Positions 30,439 through 44,300 of a stretch of DNA of 64,000 nt are shown in pieces. Every line of letters begins with the position of its first letter. Positions within the stretch are counted from its first letter, which is position 1. Location: the NCBI RefSeq assembly GCF_000687475.1, contig NW_025064823.1, positions 1-64,000 of the forward strand, read 5' to 3'. Under the pieces are notes generated by a model. The model made no database searches, was not told the origin of the DNA, and worked only from the letters and a program-made list of their open reading frames with translations. Made by a program: the position numbers and the translations under genes. This DNA is from Ustilaginoidea virens (taxonomy: Eukaryota > Ascomycota > Sordariomycetes > Hypocreales > Clavicipitaceae).

Positions 30439-33400
30439 TGTATTTAAGTATTATTATATTACCTTTATTAGGATCTATAGTATCCGGTTTTTTTGGTAGA
30501 AAAGTCGGTGTGACAGGTAGTCATATAATAAGTTGTTCATGTATATTAGCAACTACTATCTTAGCCGTTATAGGTTTCTTTGAGATAGGATTTAGTAATA
30601 ATCCTGTTTCTATAACTTTATTTAAATGATTAGACAGTGAATCATTTAACATGGAATGAACTTTCCAATTTGATAGTTTAACAGTATCTATGTTAATACC
30701 TGTATTAATAATTAGTACTTTAGTACACTTTTATTCAATAGGTTACATGAGTCATGATCCTCGAGGTTACGTTAAGGGAATACGTAGTAGTGGGGATAAA
30801 CTATCAAACTCCGGGGAACTCCTAAAGCTTAAGATACCAAACTATAGTTGAAAAACTCTAAATGGCTGAAGTAATTACTCAGGTATGGTAACAAGTCTTA
30901 AGATTTGTGAAAACAAAATGGACAATCGCGGATCTAAGTCAGTAATGTGTGAAAACACTACTGTAAAAGAGCAACGAGTAGACGGTAGTTGATGTGGTAG
31001 CTTCGCAGTGTGTAAACCTGGAAGCTATAATTTATCACATTTAAGATGTACTCTTCAAGTTTTCGAAAGAAATCGAGGTGGAAACCTCGATTTCAACCTA
31101 GAACAAGGTTGAAATCCTTGTGTTAAAATCCCATCTAAGCAATTCGGTTTAAGAAAATTTTCTTCTTATAATTCTACTTCAGAATTAATTCATCCTGGTA
31201 TTTGATCTGGTTTAATAGATGGTGAAGGTTCATTTAGTATAATAATAGATAAGAATCCTACTCGAAAATTAGGTTGACGTGTTCAATTAAAATTTCAAAT
31301 CGGTCTACATGCAAAAGATCTTAATTTATTATATCAATTACGAGAATATTTAGGTGGTATCGGTTCTATACATTTAGCTCGAAATCGTGAAATAGTTAAT
31401 TATTCTATTGATTCAATTGAAGATTTAAATAAACTTGTTTTACATTTCGAAAAATACCCCTTATTCACTCAAAAAGCCTCTGATTTATTATTATTTAAAC
31501 AAGCAGTTAAACTTGTTAATGCTAAAGATCATTTGAACTTAGATGGTTTAAACCAATTAATAAATATAAAAGCTTTAATGAATTTAGGTTTATCTGATAT
31601 GTTAAAGTCAGAATTTGTGGGTTATATTCCAGCTGAAAGACCTATCATTAATTATAATAATAAAAAATTGGATTCTCATTGAATCTCAGGTTTTGTTAGT
31701 GCTGAGGGTAATTTTGATGTACGTATGCCTAGAGGTAAATTAGGTACTCGGGTAGAATTAAGATTTAGAATATCTCAACATATTAGAGATATTCAATTAA
31801 TGGAGGAAATAGTGGAATACCTTGGGTCAGGGAAAATTTATAAATATAGTGGTAAGTCTGCTATTAGTTTATCAATAGTAGATTTTTCTGTTATTACTAA
31901 GATAATAATACCTCTTTTTAATAAAAACCCTTTAATAGGTATAAAACTTTATGATTATCTTGATTGGTGTAAAATTCATAATCTAATGCTTAATCGTTAT
32001 CACCTTACAGCTGAAGGTCTAGTTTCAATCAGAGAAATTAAGGCAGGTATGAATACAGGTAGAAAATTTTCAATTAAATAACCATTGTTATAAATTAACC
32101 CTAAAATAAACCAATTGTAAGATAAATTTAACAATTAAGCACAGTCAAAGATTCTTTAGTTACTTAAGTTTATTTACTTTTATGATGATCATATTAGTAA
32201 CAGGAAGTAATTACTTAGTAATGTTCGTAGGTTGAGAAGGTGTGGGAGTTTGTTCATACCTTTTAGTTAGTTTCTGATTTACAAGAATCGCGGCTAATCA
32301 AAGTTCATTATCAGCATTTTTAACAAACAGAGTAGGTGATGCTTTTTTAACAATAGGTATGCTTGTATTATCATGATCTTTAGGTAAGAGAAAAAATTGT
32401 AAAATTTTCATAAACAAAAATCAAATAATTAGTTCATTAACTCTATGCTCTTTGAGTAATACTCAAAGAGGCTATCATAAAATAAATATTTTAGGTGTCC
32501 AGCATGCTTGTATTTCTCACATTAATCCCATATCTTGTGCTCAAATTAGAAAGTATTCTAATTCATCACTTGCTCCTTATTTAGCTGGATTAATAGAAGG
32601 TGATGGACACATAGCTGTCCATGATAAAAATACACAAAAAAAAGAGTATAGACCAAAGATTATTATTGCTTTTAATATTAACGATAAACCTTTAGCTGAA
32701 AAATTATCTACTGAATTAAAAGTAGGTAAAATAATAGATAGATCTAGTGTAGGTCATGTATTATTACAAATTTTGGCTAAACAAGAAGTATTAAAAATAA
32801 TAAATATAATTAATGGTCACATGCGTACACCTAAAATAGAAGCTCTACATAGAGCTATTCGTTGAATAAATGAAAAAGATAGTAGCTCTATACCGTTATT
32901 AGGTTTAGATTATTCTTCTTTAGATAGTAATAGTTGATTAGCAGGATTTACAGACGCGGAAGGGTGTTTCGGTATAACTATCTACGATCGTAAGAAAAAT
33001 GGGGTATTTTTAAGAACAAGTGTTCAAACTTCTTTTCGTATAGAAGTAAAACAAAATTACTCTAGAGAGGTTACTTTAGAACAAGGTGGATCTAGCTTTT
33101 TTAATATTATGAGTGAAATAGCTGGATTTTTTACCATAAATTTATACACTAGAACTAGAAAAACAGAAGATAAAGTATTTAACGCTTTTGCAGCAGTGGC
33201 TCATAATTCAAGAAGCCATGAAATACTTCGTATTTATTTTGAAAATTACCCTTTGTATTCATCTAAACATCTAGCATATAAAGATTGATGTCTTGTTCAA
33301 GATCTACACAGAGGATCTTTAAATAAAGAGAAGTTAGAAAGAATAAAAGCTATTAAAAATGAGTTTAACACTAAGAAAAAAGTATTTGATTTTTCACATT

Positions 33401-35130
33401 TGAATTCTTTACAATTTAAATAAATTGCCGTGGGAGACAGTAATGTTTCTCTTATTATATAACTATATGCGGGAAACTCCTAAAGTCTTTTTATAGATTA
33501 TTGTGAAAACTTTTATATATAACTGTGTACACAAAACTTAAAAATTAAAAAGAATTGAATTCTAAAGTTGTGGAAACGATAGAATGAAAATGGACAATCC
33601 GCAGGAAACTAAAAAAAATAATCTTTTATTATTTAAGGGTTCCTCAGAGACTACACGTTATACCCCCCCCGAGGGTGAAGAGATAGTCCAGTTAGAACTG
33701 AAAAGTTCTATGTTTCGAATTTAGATTATAGTACAGTATTCTCAGTTGCTCCTTATATTAATCAAGATGTTATAACAATAATTGGTATCTGCTTATTAAT
33801 AGGTGCTATGGCAAAAAGTTCACAACTAGGTCTTCATATATGATTACCTATGGCCATGGAGGGTCCTACACCTGTATCTGCATTAATTCATGCAGCTACA
33901 ATGGTTACAGCTGGAGTTTACTTATTAATACGTACATCTCCTTTAATCGAATATAGTTCCACAATTTTATTAGGTTGTTTATGTTCAGGAGCTATCACTA
34001 CTATGTTGAGTTCTTTCTTTGGATTTTTTCAACAAGACTTGAAAAAAATTATTGCTTATTCTACTATGAGTCAATTAGGTATGATGGTTATAGCTATTGG
34101 ATTATCTTCATATAATATAGCTATCTTCCACTTGATAAATCACGCCTTTTATAAAGGGTTATTATTCTTAGGCGCTGGTGCTGTTATACACGCAGTATCA
34201 GATAATCAAGATCTAAGAAGATATGGTGGATTAATTTCATTTTTACCTTTAACTTATACAGTTATTTTAATAGGTAGTCTGAGTTTAGTAGCCTTTCCTT
34301 TCATGACAGGTTTCTATAGTAAAGATTTTATATTGGAATCTGCACATGGTCAATATCACTTCAGTAGTATTAACGTTTATTTTATTGCAACTATAGGTGC
34401 AATATTTACTACTTTATATTCAGTGAAAGTATTATATTTAACTTTCTTAGCTAATCCTAATGGACCTGTAAATTATTACAAAAATGCTCATGAAGGTGAT
34501 ATTTTCTTAAGCTTACCTTTAGTTATCTTAGCTATTTTCTCTATATACTTTGGATTCTTAACTAAAGATATATTCATAGGATTAGGTTCAGGATTCTTTA
34601 CTGATAATAGTATATTCATACATCCTATGCATGAAATATTAATAGATACTGAATTTGCTCTACCTACTTTCTTTAAATTATTACCATTCTTCTTTACAGT
34701 AGCTTTCTCAGCTTTAGCTATAATATATCCAGAATTTATGGCTAAAGCTATTACAGATTTCAAATTATCTAGATTAGGTTATTATGTATTTGGTTTCTTT
34801 AACCAACGTTTCTTAGTTGAATTATTCTATAATAAATATATAGTTAATACAGTGTTAGATTTAGGGGGTCAAACTACTAAAGTTTTAGATAAAGGAAGTA
34901 TAGAATGAATAGGACCATATGGAATAAAGGTATGACTAATTAGAACAAGTAAAACTATATCCGGTTTAAGTAAAGGTGTTGTAACAGATTACGCTCTTTA
35001 TATCTTAATAGGTGTTTGTTTCTACTTATCTATATTTAGTTTCGTATCTGTATATATTGACTTAGTAAACGTGATAACAGTTACATGTGTAGTAGTTTTA
35101 CTAGGTATAAGTAATTACAGTAATAAATAG
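30438..35130 (+). CDS. nad5: NADH dehydrogenase subunit 5, three exons
   Basis: Exons 30438-30761, 32140-32385 and 33718-35130; 660 codons plus stop. Distal antiporter-like proton pump of complex I. Conserved [20 protein letters not shown] (exon 2), [20 protein letters not shown] (33850), [15 protein letters not shown] [14 protein letters not shown], and the C-terminal lateral-helix region ([15 protein letters not shown]). Intron 1 splits [12 protein letters not shown]; the boundary giving HDP-HSQRFF was preferred because P1 (CCU/AGG) and the terminal G both fit. Intron 2 follows WSLG. Confidence 0.95.
30762..32081 (+). CDS. Double-motif LAGLIDADG endonuclease fused to nad5 exon 1
   Basis: Frame continuous with nad5 exon 1 through the core and on to TAA 32079. 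Motif 1 [14 protein letters not shown] near 31203; motif 2 [14 protein letters not shown] near 31683. Eight or so UGA Trp codons. Shares the core-encoded [17 protein letters not shown] stretch with the nad3 protein: the catalytic RNA core is itself translated. No lesion. Confidence 0.88.
30762..32139 (+). mobile_element. nad5 intron 1, group I
   Basis: AACTATCAAACTCCGGGG near 30799, GCGGATCTAAGTCAGTAATG near 30929, GAGCAACGAGTAGACGG near 30970: same family as rnl introns 2 and 3 and the nad3 intron. Confidence 0.88.
32386..33423 (+). CDS. Double-motif LAGLIDADG endonuclease fused to nad5 exon 2
   Basis: In frame with exon 2 (346 codons). Motif 1 [14 protein letters not shown] near 32581; motif 2 [14 protein letters not shown] near 32938. 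Shares the [15 protein letters not shown] linker signature with the HEGs of cox1 introns 3, 5 and 7, so it belongs to a lineage spread across nad5 and cox1. No lesion. Confidence 0.88.
32386..33717 (+). mobile_element. nad5 intron 2, group I, core after the ORF
   Basis: ORF first, then ATATGCGGGAAACTCC near 33466, GACAATCCGCAGGAAAC near 33592, CCTCAGAGACTACACG near 33642, and GAGATAGTCC near 33681. Same class as the cox1 LAGLIDADG introns. Confidence 0.88.
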
Positions 35131-35382
35131 TAGTAAAAGGCTATTTTTGAGTATCCCTCTTATTAGTTTTACTAACCCTACCGCAAGCTAGGGATATGAA
35201 ACTAAGAAGTATAAACAAAATAATAACTATTTGCACATTATGCAGTATATATATTAGTGAGTATATTACTCTAGAATATATAGTAATAAAAATACATATA
35301 TAGCTTATATAAGTTATTTTATTTACATATAAATAAAATAGATATATGTATTAATAATTTAATTAAATTTATAAATAAAACT
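35131..35382 (+). other. nad5-cob spacer with a degenerate hairpin
   Basis: TTATTAGTTTTACTAACCCT, then CCGCAAGCTAGGG, then GAAACTAAGAAG at 35158-35211: an eroded family A unit with the GCAAGCT motif. The rest is AT-rich, nothing recognised. Confidence 0.55.
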
Positions 35383-38300
35383 ATGAGAATATTAAAAAGT
35401 CATCCTTTTTTAAAGTTGTTTAACGCATACTTAATAGATCATTCACAACCTAGTAATATAAGCTATTTATGAAACTTCGGTTCATTATTAGGGTTATGTT
35501 TAGGAATACAAATAATAACAGGTATAACATTAGCTATGCATTATAATCCAAGTGTAGCAGAAGCCTTTAACTCTGTAGAACATATTATAGCATAATGTGT
35601 TCTTTAAATCAAGCTAAATTGCTGGAAATTCTTATTTTGATAAGAGAATCAGCAGGTAAACTAAACTTTTTTTAAGTTAGTATCTTCAGAGACTACACGC
35701 TTGACATCTTAAAAAGTTGAAGAAATAGTCCAATTTTTACTGTGAAGTAAAATGGAATGATTATCTATCTATCCTTTAATTTAGGTATAATTTTATCGTT
35801 ATTTATTTTAGGTTTTTACTTCTTAGTTTGAAGTAAAAACTAAGAAGCGCAAGCGACGGGTATTAAAAATAAAATGACATTTTCAAGTAAAGCTGTGCAG
35901 TGCGCACTAGATGACAATATTTCTAAAGTAGATATGAATCAAGAATTTTTATATTGATTTAGTGGTTTTACAGGTGCCGAAGGTAATTTTTTAATAAGTA
36001 TAGACCGTAATTATATAAAATTAAGATTTAAAATTAATTTACATATCGATGATTTAGAAGTTCTTCAATCAAATTTAAATATAGGTAGAATAATAGAAGA
36101 ACCCAATAAAAATAGTTGTTTTTTTTTATTGTAGAAGATATGTTAGGTATAGAAACAATATGTCATATTTTCAATAATTATACTTTACATACTAGTAAAA
36201 AATTAGATTTTCAATCTTTTAATGAAGCTAGGTTAATTAAAATGAAGGCGCAGCGCTCTAAAAATTTATCAAAATCTGATTTAGAAAAAGTATCATACTT
36301 AAAAAATAATATGAATTCGAAAAGAAAAATATTTACATATGATACAACAAAATCTCAAATTATAATAGACCCTAACTGATTTATAGGATTTATTGAAGGT
36401 GAAGGTACTTTTGGTATTAAAACGGGATCTTCGTTGTATTTTCAAGTGGCTCAAAAAAATACGAGCCAGCAATGCTTAAATAGAATAACTATTTAATAAA
36501 TTTATCCCATAATACCAAGTATTTTCATACTCAAAATAATAAGGTATCCCCTATAAATGTTACAAGTACTACTAATATTAGAACAAATGTAGTGTCTTTA
36601 GTAGTTGCTAATGTAGATGCTTTATATTACTACCTTTTACCTATATTAGATGAATATCCATTTTATAGTCGTAAATCTATAGATTTTAAATTATGAAGAA
36701 TGGCTTTATTATTAAAAATCCATGGTTATTATTACACACTAGAAGGAAAGAATTTATTTTTAGATATTTCAGAGATTCTTAATAAAAGATATAGTACAAC
36801 TATATTATCTAAAGATGTAAATGCAAAAATTAATGAGATTCATAGAAAATTTGACAACATTAAAAAAAAAGATTCCCCTTTTAATATAAAATTAGATATA
36901 CCCCATATTGAAAATGTACGTAAACTTAGCATAGCAAATATATCTGAAAACCCTAAAATGGTATATATCTATACGAATGAAGGTTTAATAGAAGGATCTC
37001 CGTTTGCTTCGTTCAGTGCAGCACATAGAGCATTAGGTTTAAAATCAAGTAGTAATACTTGTAATCGGTACATGGATACAAATAAATTAGAGAAAAATAA
37101 ATATATTTTCACATCTAAACCCTTAGATAGTGCGTCTAGGGATTAGATTATAGTAGATAGAATTTGTTTCTACAATGATTATGCGTGATGTTAATAACGG
37201 TTGATTAGTTCGTTACTTACACAGTAATACAGCATCAGCTTTTTTCTTCTTAGTATATTTACACATAGGTAGAGGATTATATTATGGATCTTACAGATCA
37301 CCTAGAACATTAGCATGAGTATTAGGAGCAATAATTTTAATCCTTATGATGGGTACAGGTTTCCTGGGTTACTTAAATATAGCCCAAAGCGACTATAATA
37401 TTAAAACAATTACAACATTAAACAACAAAAGATATTTTTCTACTTCTCGTAACTCTGATATAATAAATAATTTTTTAAGATCTAAAAATCTTCAATCTGT
37501 ATTCATTTATGTTAAGGTAGATGAGGATTCAGTACGTAAAAGTATAGCTAAAGATACTAAAGGACTTAGTGGTATTTATATGATATTGAATAAAGAAACT
37601 TTAAGTTATTATATAGGATCTGCATCTACAGGAAAATTTAATTCAAGATTCACAAGTCATTTAATATATTTAACAGGGAGTAAAATAATTAAAAATTCAG
37701 TTAGAAAATATGGTTTACATAATTTTTCTTTTATTATATTAGAACTTTTCCCTGAAATAATTAATCAGGAAAATAATAAGAAATTATTGAACTTAGAAGA
37801 TTTTTATATAAAATCTCTTTTACCTGATTATAATATATTAACAGAAGCTGGGTCTAGTTTTGGTTATAAACACACGGAAGTAACTAGAATAAAAATGAGA
37901 GCTAATTATAGTGAAGTTCGTAGAAATAGAATAGGGAGTCTGAATAAAGGTAAATCTTTTTCACCTGAGACTATAGAAGCTATGAGAGAATCGGCTTTTA
38001 ACAGAAAAAAGTTAGATTATACAGAGGAAGGGATTTTCAATATGAAAAAGAAATCTAAATCCGTCATTGTTAAAGAGTTAAATAATACTGTTTATGGTGA
38101 ATTTAACAGTATAGTTGAAACAGCTGAGGCTTTAAATTGTTCTACTAAGACTATACAAAGAACGTTGAAAAGTCCTAGTAAATTATTGAAAGGACGTTGA
38201 ATTGTTGATTATAATAAATAATATAATAATTAGTATTATAGTTGTAGTCCTGCAAGTAACAAGTTTTATGCAATTTATGGAAAAAAATAAAACTTAAAGC

Positions 38301-41300
38301 AGAATGACCTGACAGGGTCATTGAAGAAATAAATAATTTCTTTGGCGATATTAGTGAAAACGATCAAAGTATACTAGATTTCTAGTGTAAGAGATCGTCG
38401 GTTCTCCATAGGATCGCGACAGACTGGGTCACTGATGGGTAGCTGAAATGCTGCTTAATGCACAGTCGGAACTTTTTATCTATAGTTATAGATAAATGTG
38501 ATAATTGAACTATAAAAATATCACAGCTTTTTATTTAAAAGTAAGTTTGTATGTACTACCTTACGGTCAAATGTCATTATGAGGAGCTACAGTTATTACT
38601 AACTTAATAAGTGCTATACCTTGAATAGGGCAAGACATAGTTGAGTCAATTAAAACTACAGTCTTAGGTATTAGTATGATTTTACTATATTCAATATTGC
38701 CTACAATAGGTAATGTTCATAAAAACGTATTAAAGAAAATGAAAAAATTATTAGATAAAAAAGATTATGTTAACTTGCCTACATCTTATCTAGCCTTTTT
38801 AGTGGGATTAATAGATGGAGATGGTTATATTCAAATAACTAAAACAACTAAAGGATTTATAACAATAAAATTAGTTATTTCTTTACATCTAGAAGATATT
38901 TCAACTTTGGAATATATCCATTCTACTTTAAAATTGGGTAGTATAAATGTATATAAAGATTTAAGAAGTCCAAATTGTAAATTAGTAATAAATAGAACTG
39001 AATTACAGGAAATTTTATTTCCTTTATTAATACATAATAACATATTCTTTTTAACTGAAACTAGAATTAATCAGTTTAATTTGGCTATGCATATTCTTAA
39101 AAATGATATAAAAATGTTTGATGAAATACCTCCAAGAGACAATATTGGAGATGTATTTAAATTACCGGAAAATGCAAGGGATTACGCATTATTATATTTC
39201 TTTAAAAATTGAATTGTAGGATTTACATGCTCAGAAGGTTCCTTTTTTATTAAAAGTAATAATGATGGTTGTTTTCAGTTAAAACAAAGAATACATACAA
39301 ATTTATTTGAAGCATTGAGATTAGTGTTTAATACTAGAAGAAAAATAGACACTACTAATAATTTTAATCAATTTAGTGTTAGTTCTAAATCTGATATTCA
39401 AACAGCTATAAATTTCTTTTCTTTCGAAGGTTTACATCCTTTAATTGGATTAAAGTACATTGAATACATGAAATGATTAAATAATTTACAAAATTCTAAG
39501 TGTTATAGTAAATTACATTACCCTAAACTGTAAAAAGGGCTCCTTAAAAATAAGGCTAGCTATTTTATAAGCTATGCTATAATTAATTTTTAGTGGCAAA
39601 TGGGGAAAATTACAAGAACATTTAATAATATAAACTTACCTCCTTATTATTAAATTATTTGTAGCGGAACTTAATTCGGTTTATTCAAAGGAATTAAGGA
39701 CGTTCAACGACTAATGAGTGAGTTAAACCAACAATAAGCTCAACACGATAACCCTAGGGTTTTATAACGTTAGCTATATAGCAGCGTATTTAATAAAATT
39801 CAAGACATAGTCTAATTGTATCTGAAAGGATATAAAGTATTAATTAAAAATTATACATAGTTATATTGTCATATGAGGAGGTTTATAGATAACAGATGAA
39901 CCACAATATGGTGACATATTGTTAAAAATCTTGCTTGATGCTGGAAAATCTTCTAAAATTAATTTAATATCTATTATTTTCGTTTAATCTAAATAACTAT
40001 ATGAAGACAATCAGCAGGGGTCAAATAGTATGAATATGCTTAAAACCCTTCAGAGGCTAAACGCAAGAGATCTTATATATAGGTTTTTAGTTAAAAATAG
40101 ATATTTGAATATCCTATAAAGTACATGCTAAAAATTTATTAAAAGATCAAGATATAGTCCGAACAATAAAGAGATTTATTGAATTTAGTTCACTTATTTT
40201 ATTTTAGATTTAATATATTTTTTTAGTTAATTTGCTTTAAAGTATAGTATAAAAAGACTTGGTACTTAATCCTGTATACTTAAAGGTAGATTTAACCTTA
40301 AACGTACTAAGCTTATCATCACTATGATGATAAAAATATTATAATAAGCAGCAGGAGAAGCTCATTATAAGTAATTAGTTTTTTAAAGATATATACATTG
40401 AAAATTTGAAATTTTCACTATGCTATTAAATTTTAATAATAGTTCTTTTTATATTAGTCCATTTGCTTTATTCTTTTTGCTAACTTTTTCAATTTGTTTT
40501 ATCAGATTACATGGAAATTTAGGTCCCTTGTTTATTTATAGATTTATGGTTACACCTATTTGAGCTCTTAATATTATATTTTTTATTAGTTTTATCACTA
40601 TTTTTTATTTTATATGTGATTCTTCTAACTCAGATAATTTAGTTTTCCTTATGATAGATAAAGAAAGTAATAATATAAATGTAGGAGAAAATGCGACTGT
40701 TAACCTTAATGACGGAAAGGTTAGTCTTTCCGTAAATCATATGGGAAAAGTTGCGGCAGCTATCTCAGCAACAGGTGGAGCAACAGCAGGTATTCAAGTA
40801 GCTAAATATGTAGCAGGTCCTCCTGCAGTAAAAATAGCAGCAGGTGTTGCTACTGCTGGTTTAGTACAAGTAACTACGGCTGTTATGAATACAGTTCTAA
40901 ATTCAGAAGGTAAGAACGGTCCAACTAAATTAGTAGCTAATCTAGTAGGTGAAAACGAATATCCTTTAAATTTATTGGTTCATATGAATACATCTGTTAT
41001 TTGTGGTCTAATATTTTTATATATTATTTTAAATATTTATATAAGTAAATATATAATTAATAAAGATATTGTTAAATATCTGCCTGTTTCATTACAAAAC
41101 TATAAAATAGTTAAGTTTTTTGTTTTATGATTAGATAAATACCTGAATCTATGAAGTAAAAATAGCAATTATTTTTTAGGATTTTGTTATTTTATGCTAT
41201 CATATAGTATAATTCTGTGTAAATTTATTTTGTATATAATATTGTTAAATAAAAGTGTAACATTTAATTATTATCCCTTAGATTTATTGTTTTATATTAA

Positions 41301-44300
41301 CGGTTTAATTGTTTGTGCTATTACGTTTCTATGTATTATTTTAAATATCTACACAAGTAAATATATAATTAATAAAGACTTTATTAAATATATACCTCAA
41401 AATTCTAAGATAGGTAAATTCTTCGCTTTATGATTAAATAAATACTTAAATTTATGAAGTAAAAATAGCAATTATCTTTTAGGATTTTGTTATTTTATGC
41501 TATTTTTTTGCATCACTGTTTGCAAACTAGGACTATACTTAATACTATATACCTAATTTAAAGAGCTTTAGTACTCCAAATTAATCTGCTATACTTATAT
41601 AAAAAATCTAAAAATTCTTCAATAAGTAATATAAAATAAGTAAACTATTAACATAATTGTTCGGTTAACAATGCTACATTAAATAGATTCTTTGCATTAC
41701 ATTTTGTTTTACCTTTATACTAGAGGTATTAAAATTTACCCAATTGCTTGGAACCCAATATTATTTCAATTCTATTGAAAATAAGCAGCAAAGTATGATC
41801 CTTTCTCTTTTTAAATAAAGGTTATAATCATATGAGTTCAACGACTAAACGGTAAAATAAAAAATATATATTTCTATTTTTTATATGATATAGTCTAAAC
41901 ATTACTGTGAAGTAATGGTTATACAGTATGTATAATATTAATATAATTGTATTGAGTATAATCTTTCTTATCCTAGTAACAAATTATAGTACATTAAGTT
42001 CAAAAATTTATGACTATTGAGTTAATAAAATAGAATTAACTAAAACAGTTGTTACTAGTAAAAAAGAAATAATACATCCTAATGTGGATGTTAGCTTTCT
42101 AAGCTTTCTAGTGGGAGTAATAGATGGAGATGGTTACATACAATGTAGAAAAAAATCTAATGGGTATATTGAATTCAATCTAGTTATTACTTTCCAAAAT
42201 AGAGATCTTGCTACTTTTGAGTATATTCTAAGTAAATTACATTTTGGTATTATAGCTAAAATAAACCCTACTTTAAGTAAATTAGTTCTTTATAATTTTG
42301 AACTAAAATATGTTTTAATTCCATTATTGCTTAAACATGGTTTATTCTTTTTAACTGAAAATAGAATTAATCAGTATAATTTATTATTATATACTTTAGA
42401 TTATAATATAAAAAAATGAGAATTATTACCCGATGTAATTCCAAACTATAGTCCTATAATTCTTAACAAACCTATAAATATCTTACGTAATGTTTGATAT
42501 TATAAAGATTGATTAGTTGGATTTGTAGTAGCTGAAGGTTCTTTTTTTGTTCAAGCTAATAAAGAAATTTCTTTTAGTATAAGCCAAAAAAGTAATAAAA
42601 TTTTAATGGAATCTATTCATTTGTTCTTTAAACCTAATAGAGCTATTTATTATTCAAAAGATAAAGACGTTTCTCTTGTTCGTATGTCCTCAGCAAAAGA
42701 TATACAAAAAGTTGTAAATTTTTTTTCATTTGAGGATAATTATCCATTAGTAGGATTTAAAAAAGATAGCTATGAAATTTGATTAAAAGCTTTAAAAGAA
42801 TCAAGTAGATATAAAGATATAAAACTTCCTTAAAAGGGTAAGTTAATAAAAAAATTGTTAAAGATAGAAACTAGGTGCAAGCTATAGAACTTTTAGTTTT
42901 TCTATTCTATATTATAAGCGCGTCTAATGTTTAGATGGATAATCTCTTAAATATCCTTAGTATGGAAGCGCTCTCGTTAACATTCCTTAGGTGCTAAGTG
43001 GTTAAATTAAAATACGTTATATAAATAAATAATAAAATTGTTGTATTAGCTGCATTAGCATTAATGCATTTAATAGCTGTACATGAATCAGCAGGGGCCA
43101 GTAACCCTTTAGGTGTACCAGGATATTATGACAGAGTACCTTTTGCTCCATACTTCTTATTCAAAGATTTAATAACAATATTTATTTTCTTCTTTGTATT
43201 AAGTATCTTCGTCTTCTTTATGCCTAATGTGTTAGGAGATAGTGAAAATTATGTTGTAGCTAATCCTATGCAAACACCAGCTGCTATAGTACCTGAATGA
43301 TAAAGTAAAAGAAATGTCATTCTAAAATCTCGAGAATTGCTGGAAAACCTTTTAAATATGTATAGATGTTTAAGCAAGATAATCAGCAGGATAGCCTTTA
43401 AACTTATTAAAGGAGTCTTCAGAGACTATACACGAGACAATTCTTGATAATTGAAGATATAGTCCGACCATAATAGAAATACTATGAGTTTAACACTACA
43501 CATCCATGGATTTATCCTCTATAATATTCTTTGTTTCTAGTAAAATATTGTTACGTTCAACAAAAGGGTTAACTCGTTTATCTGCATTTGAAAGAGAAAC
43601 AATAAAACTACCAGATGAAACTAAAGAAGTATTAATAGGGATTTTACTTGGTGATGCCCACATAGTAAGAAGATCACCAACTGGTAACTCTAGATTAGTT
43701 TATTCTCAAACTGCCATTAAGCATAAAAATTATTTTGATTATGTTTTTAGCTATTTTAATTCTTATTGTGCAAAAGATTATAGACCTCAATCTCGATTAG
43801 TAGTGGACAATAGTACTAAAAAAACATACAGTGCTATATCTTTCACAACTATGCAACTTTCTTGTTTTAATGAGTTTAGGGAATTATTTTATAATTCAAA
43901 TAAAAAAATAGTCCCAGAAAATATAGATGTATTGTTAACATCTCGCGGTTTAGCATTTTGAATTATGGACGACGGAAGTCGTCAAGGTAGTGGTTTACAC
44001 ATTAGTGTCTACGGATTTTCTAATACAGATGTAGACAAGTTAATGTTTACCTTACAAATGAAATTCAATCTTATATGTTCTATTCATTACAATAAAGATA
44101 GAAAACCTCGTATTTATATTTTTAAAGAATCTATGGATACTTTAATAACTTTAGTAAAACCTTATTTTATTAAAGATATGTTATATAAATTAGGTTTATA
44201 AAGCTATCATTTATTTTCCCTTAAGAGATATTGAAAATAGATGATAATCGATTTATTACCATTCTATGCTATATTAAGATCTATACCGAATAAATTATTA

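Larger units (their letters stand above)
35584..37177 (+). mobile_element. cob intron 1, group I
   Basis: CTAAATTGCTGGAAATTC near 35612, GAATCAGCAGGTAAAC near 35646, TTCAGAGACTACACGC near 35685, GAAATAGTCC near 35723. A family A hairpin (35810-35858) lies between core and ORF. Confidence 0.85.
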
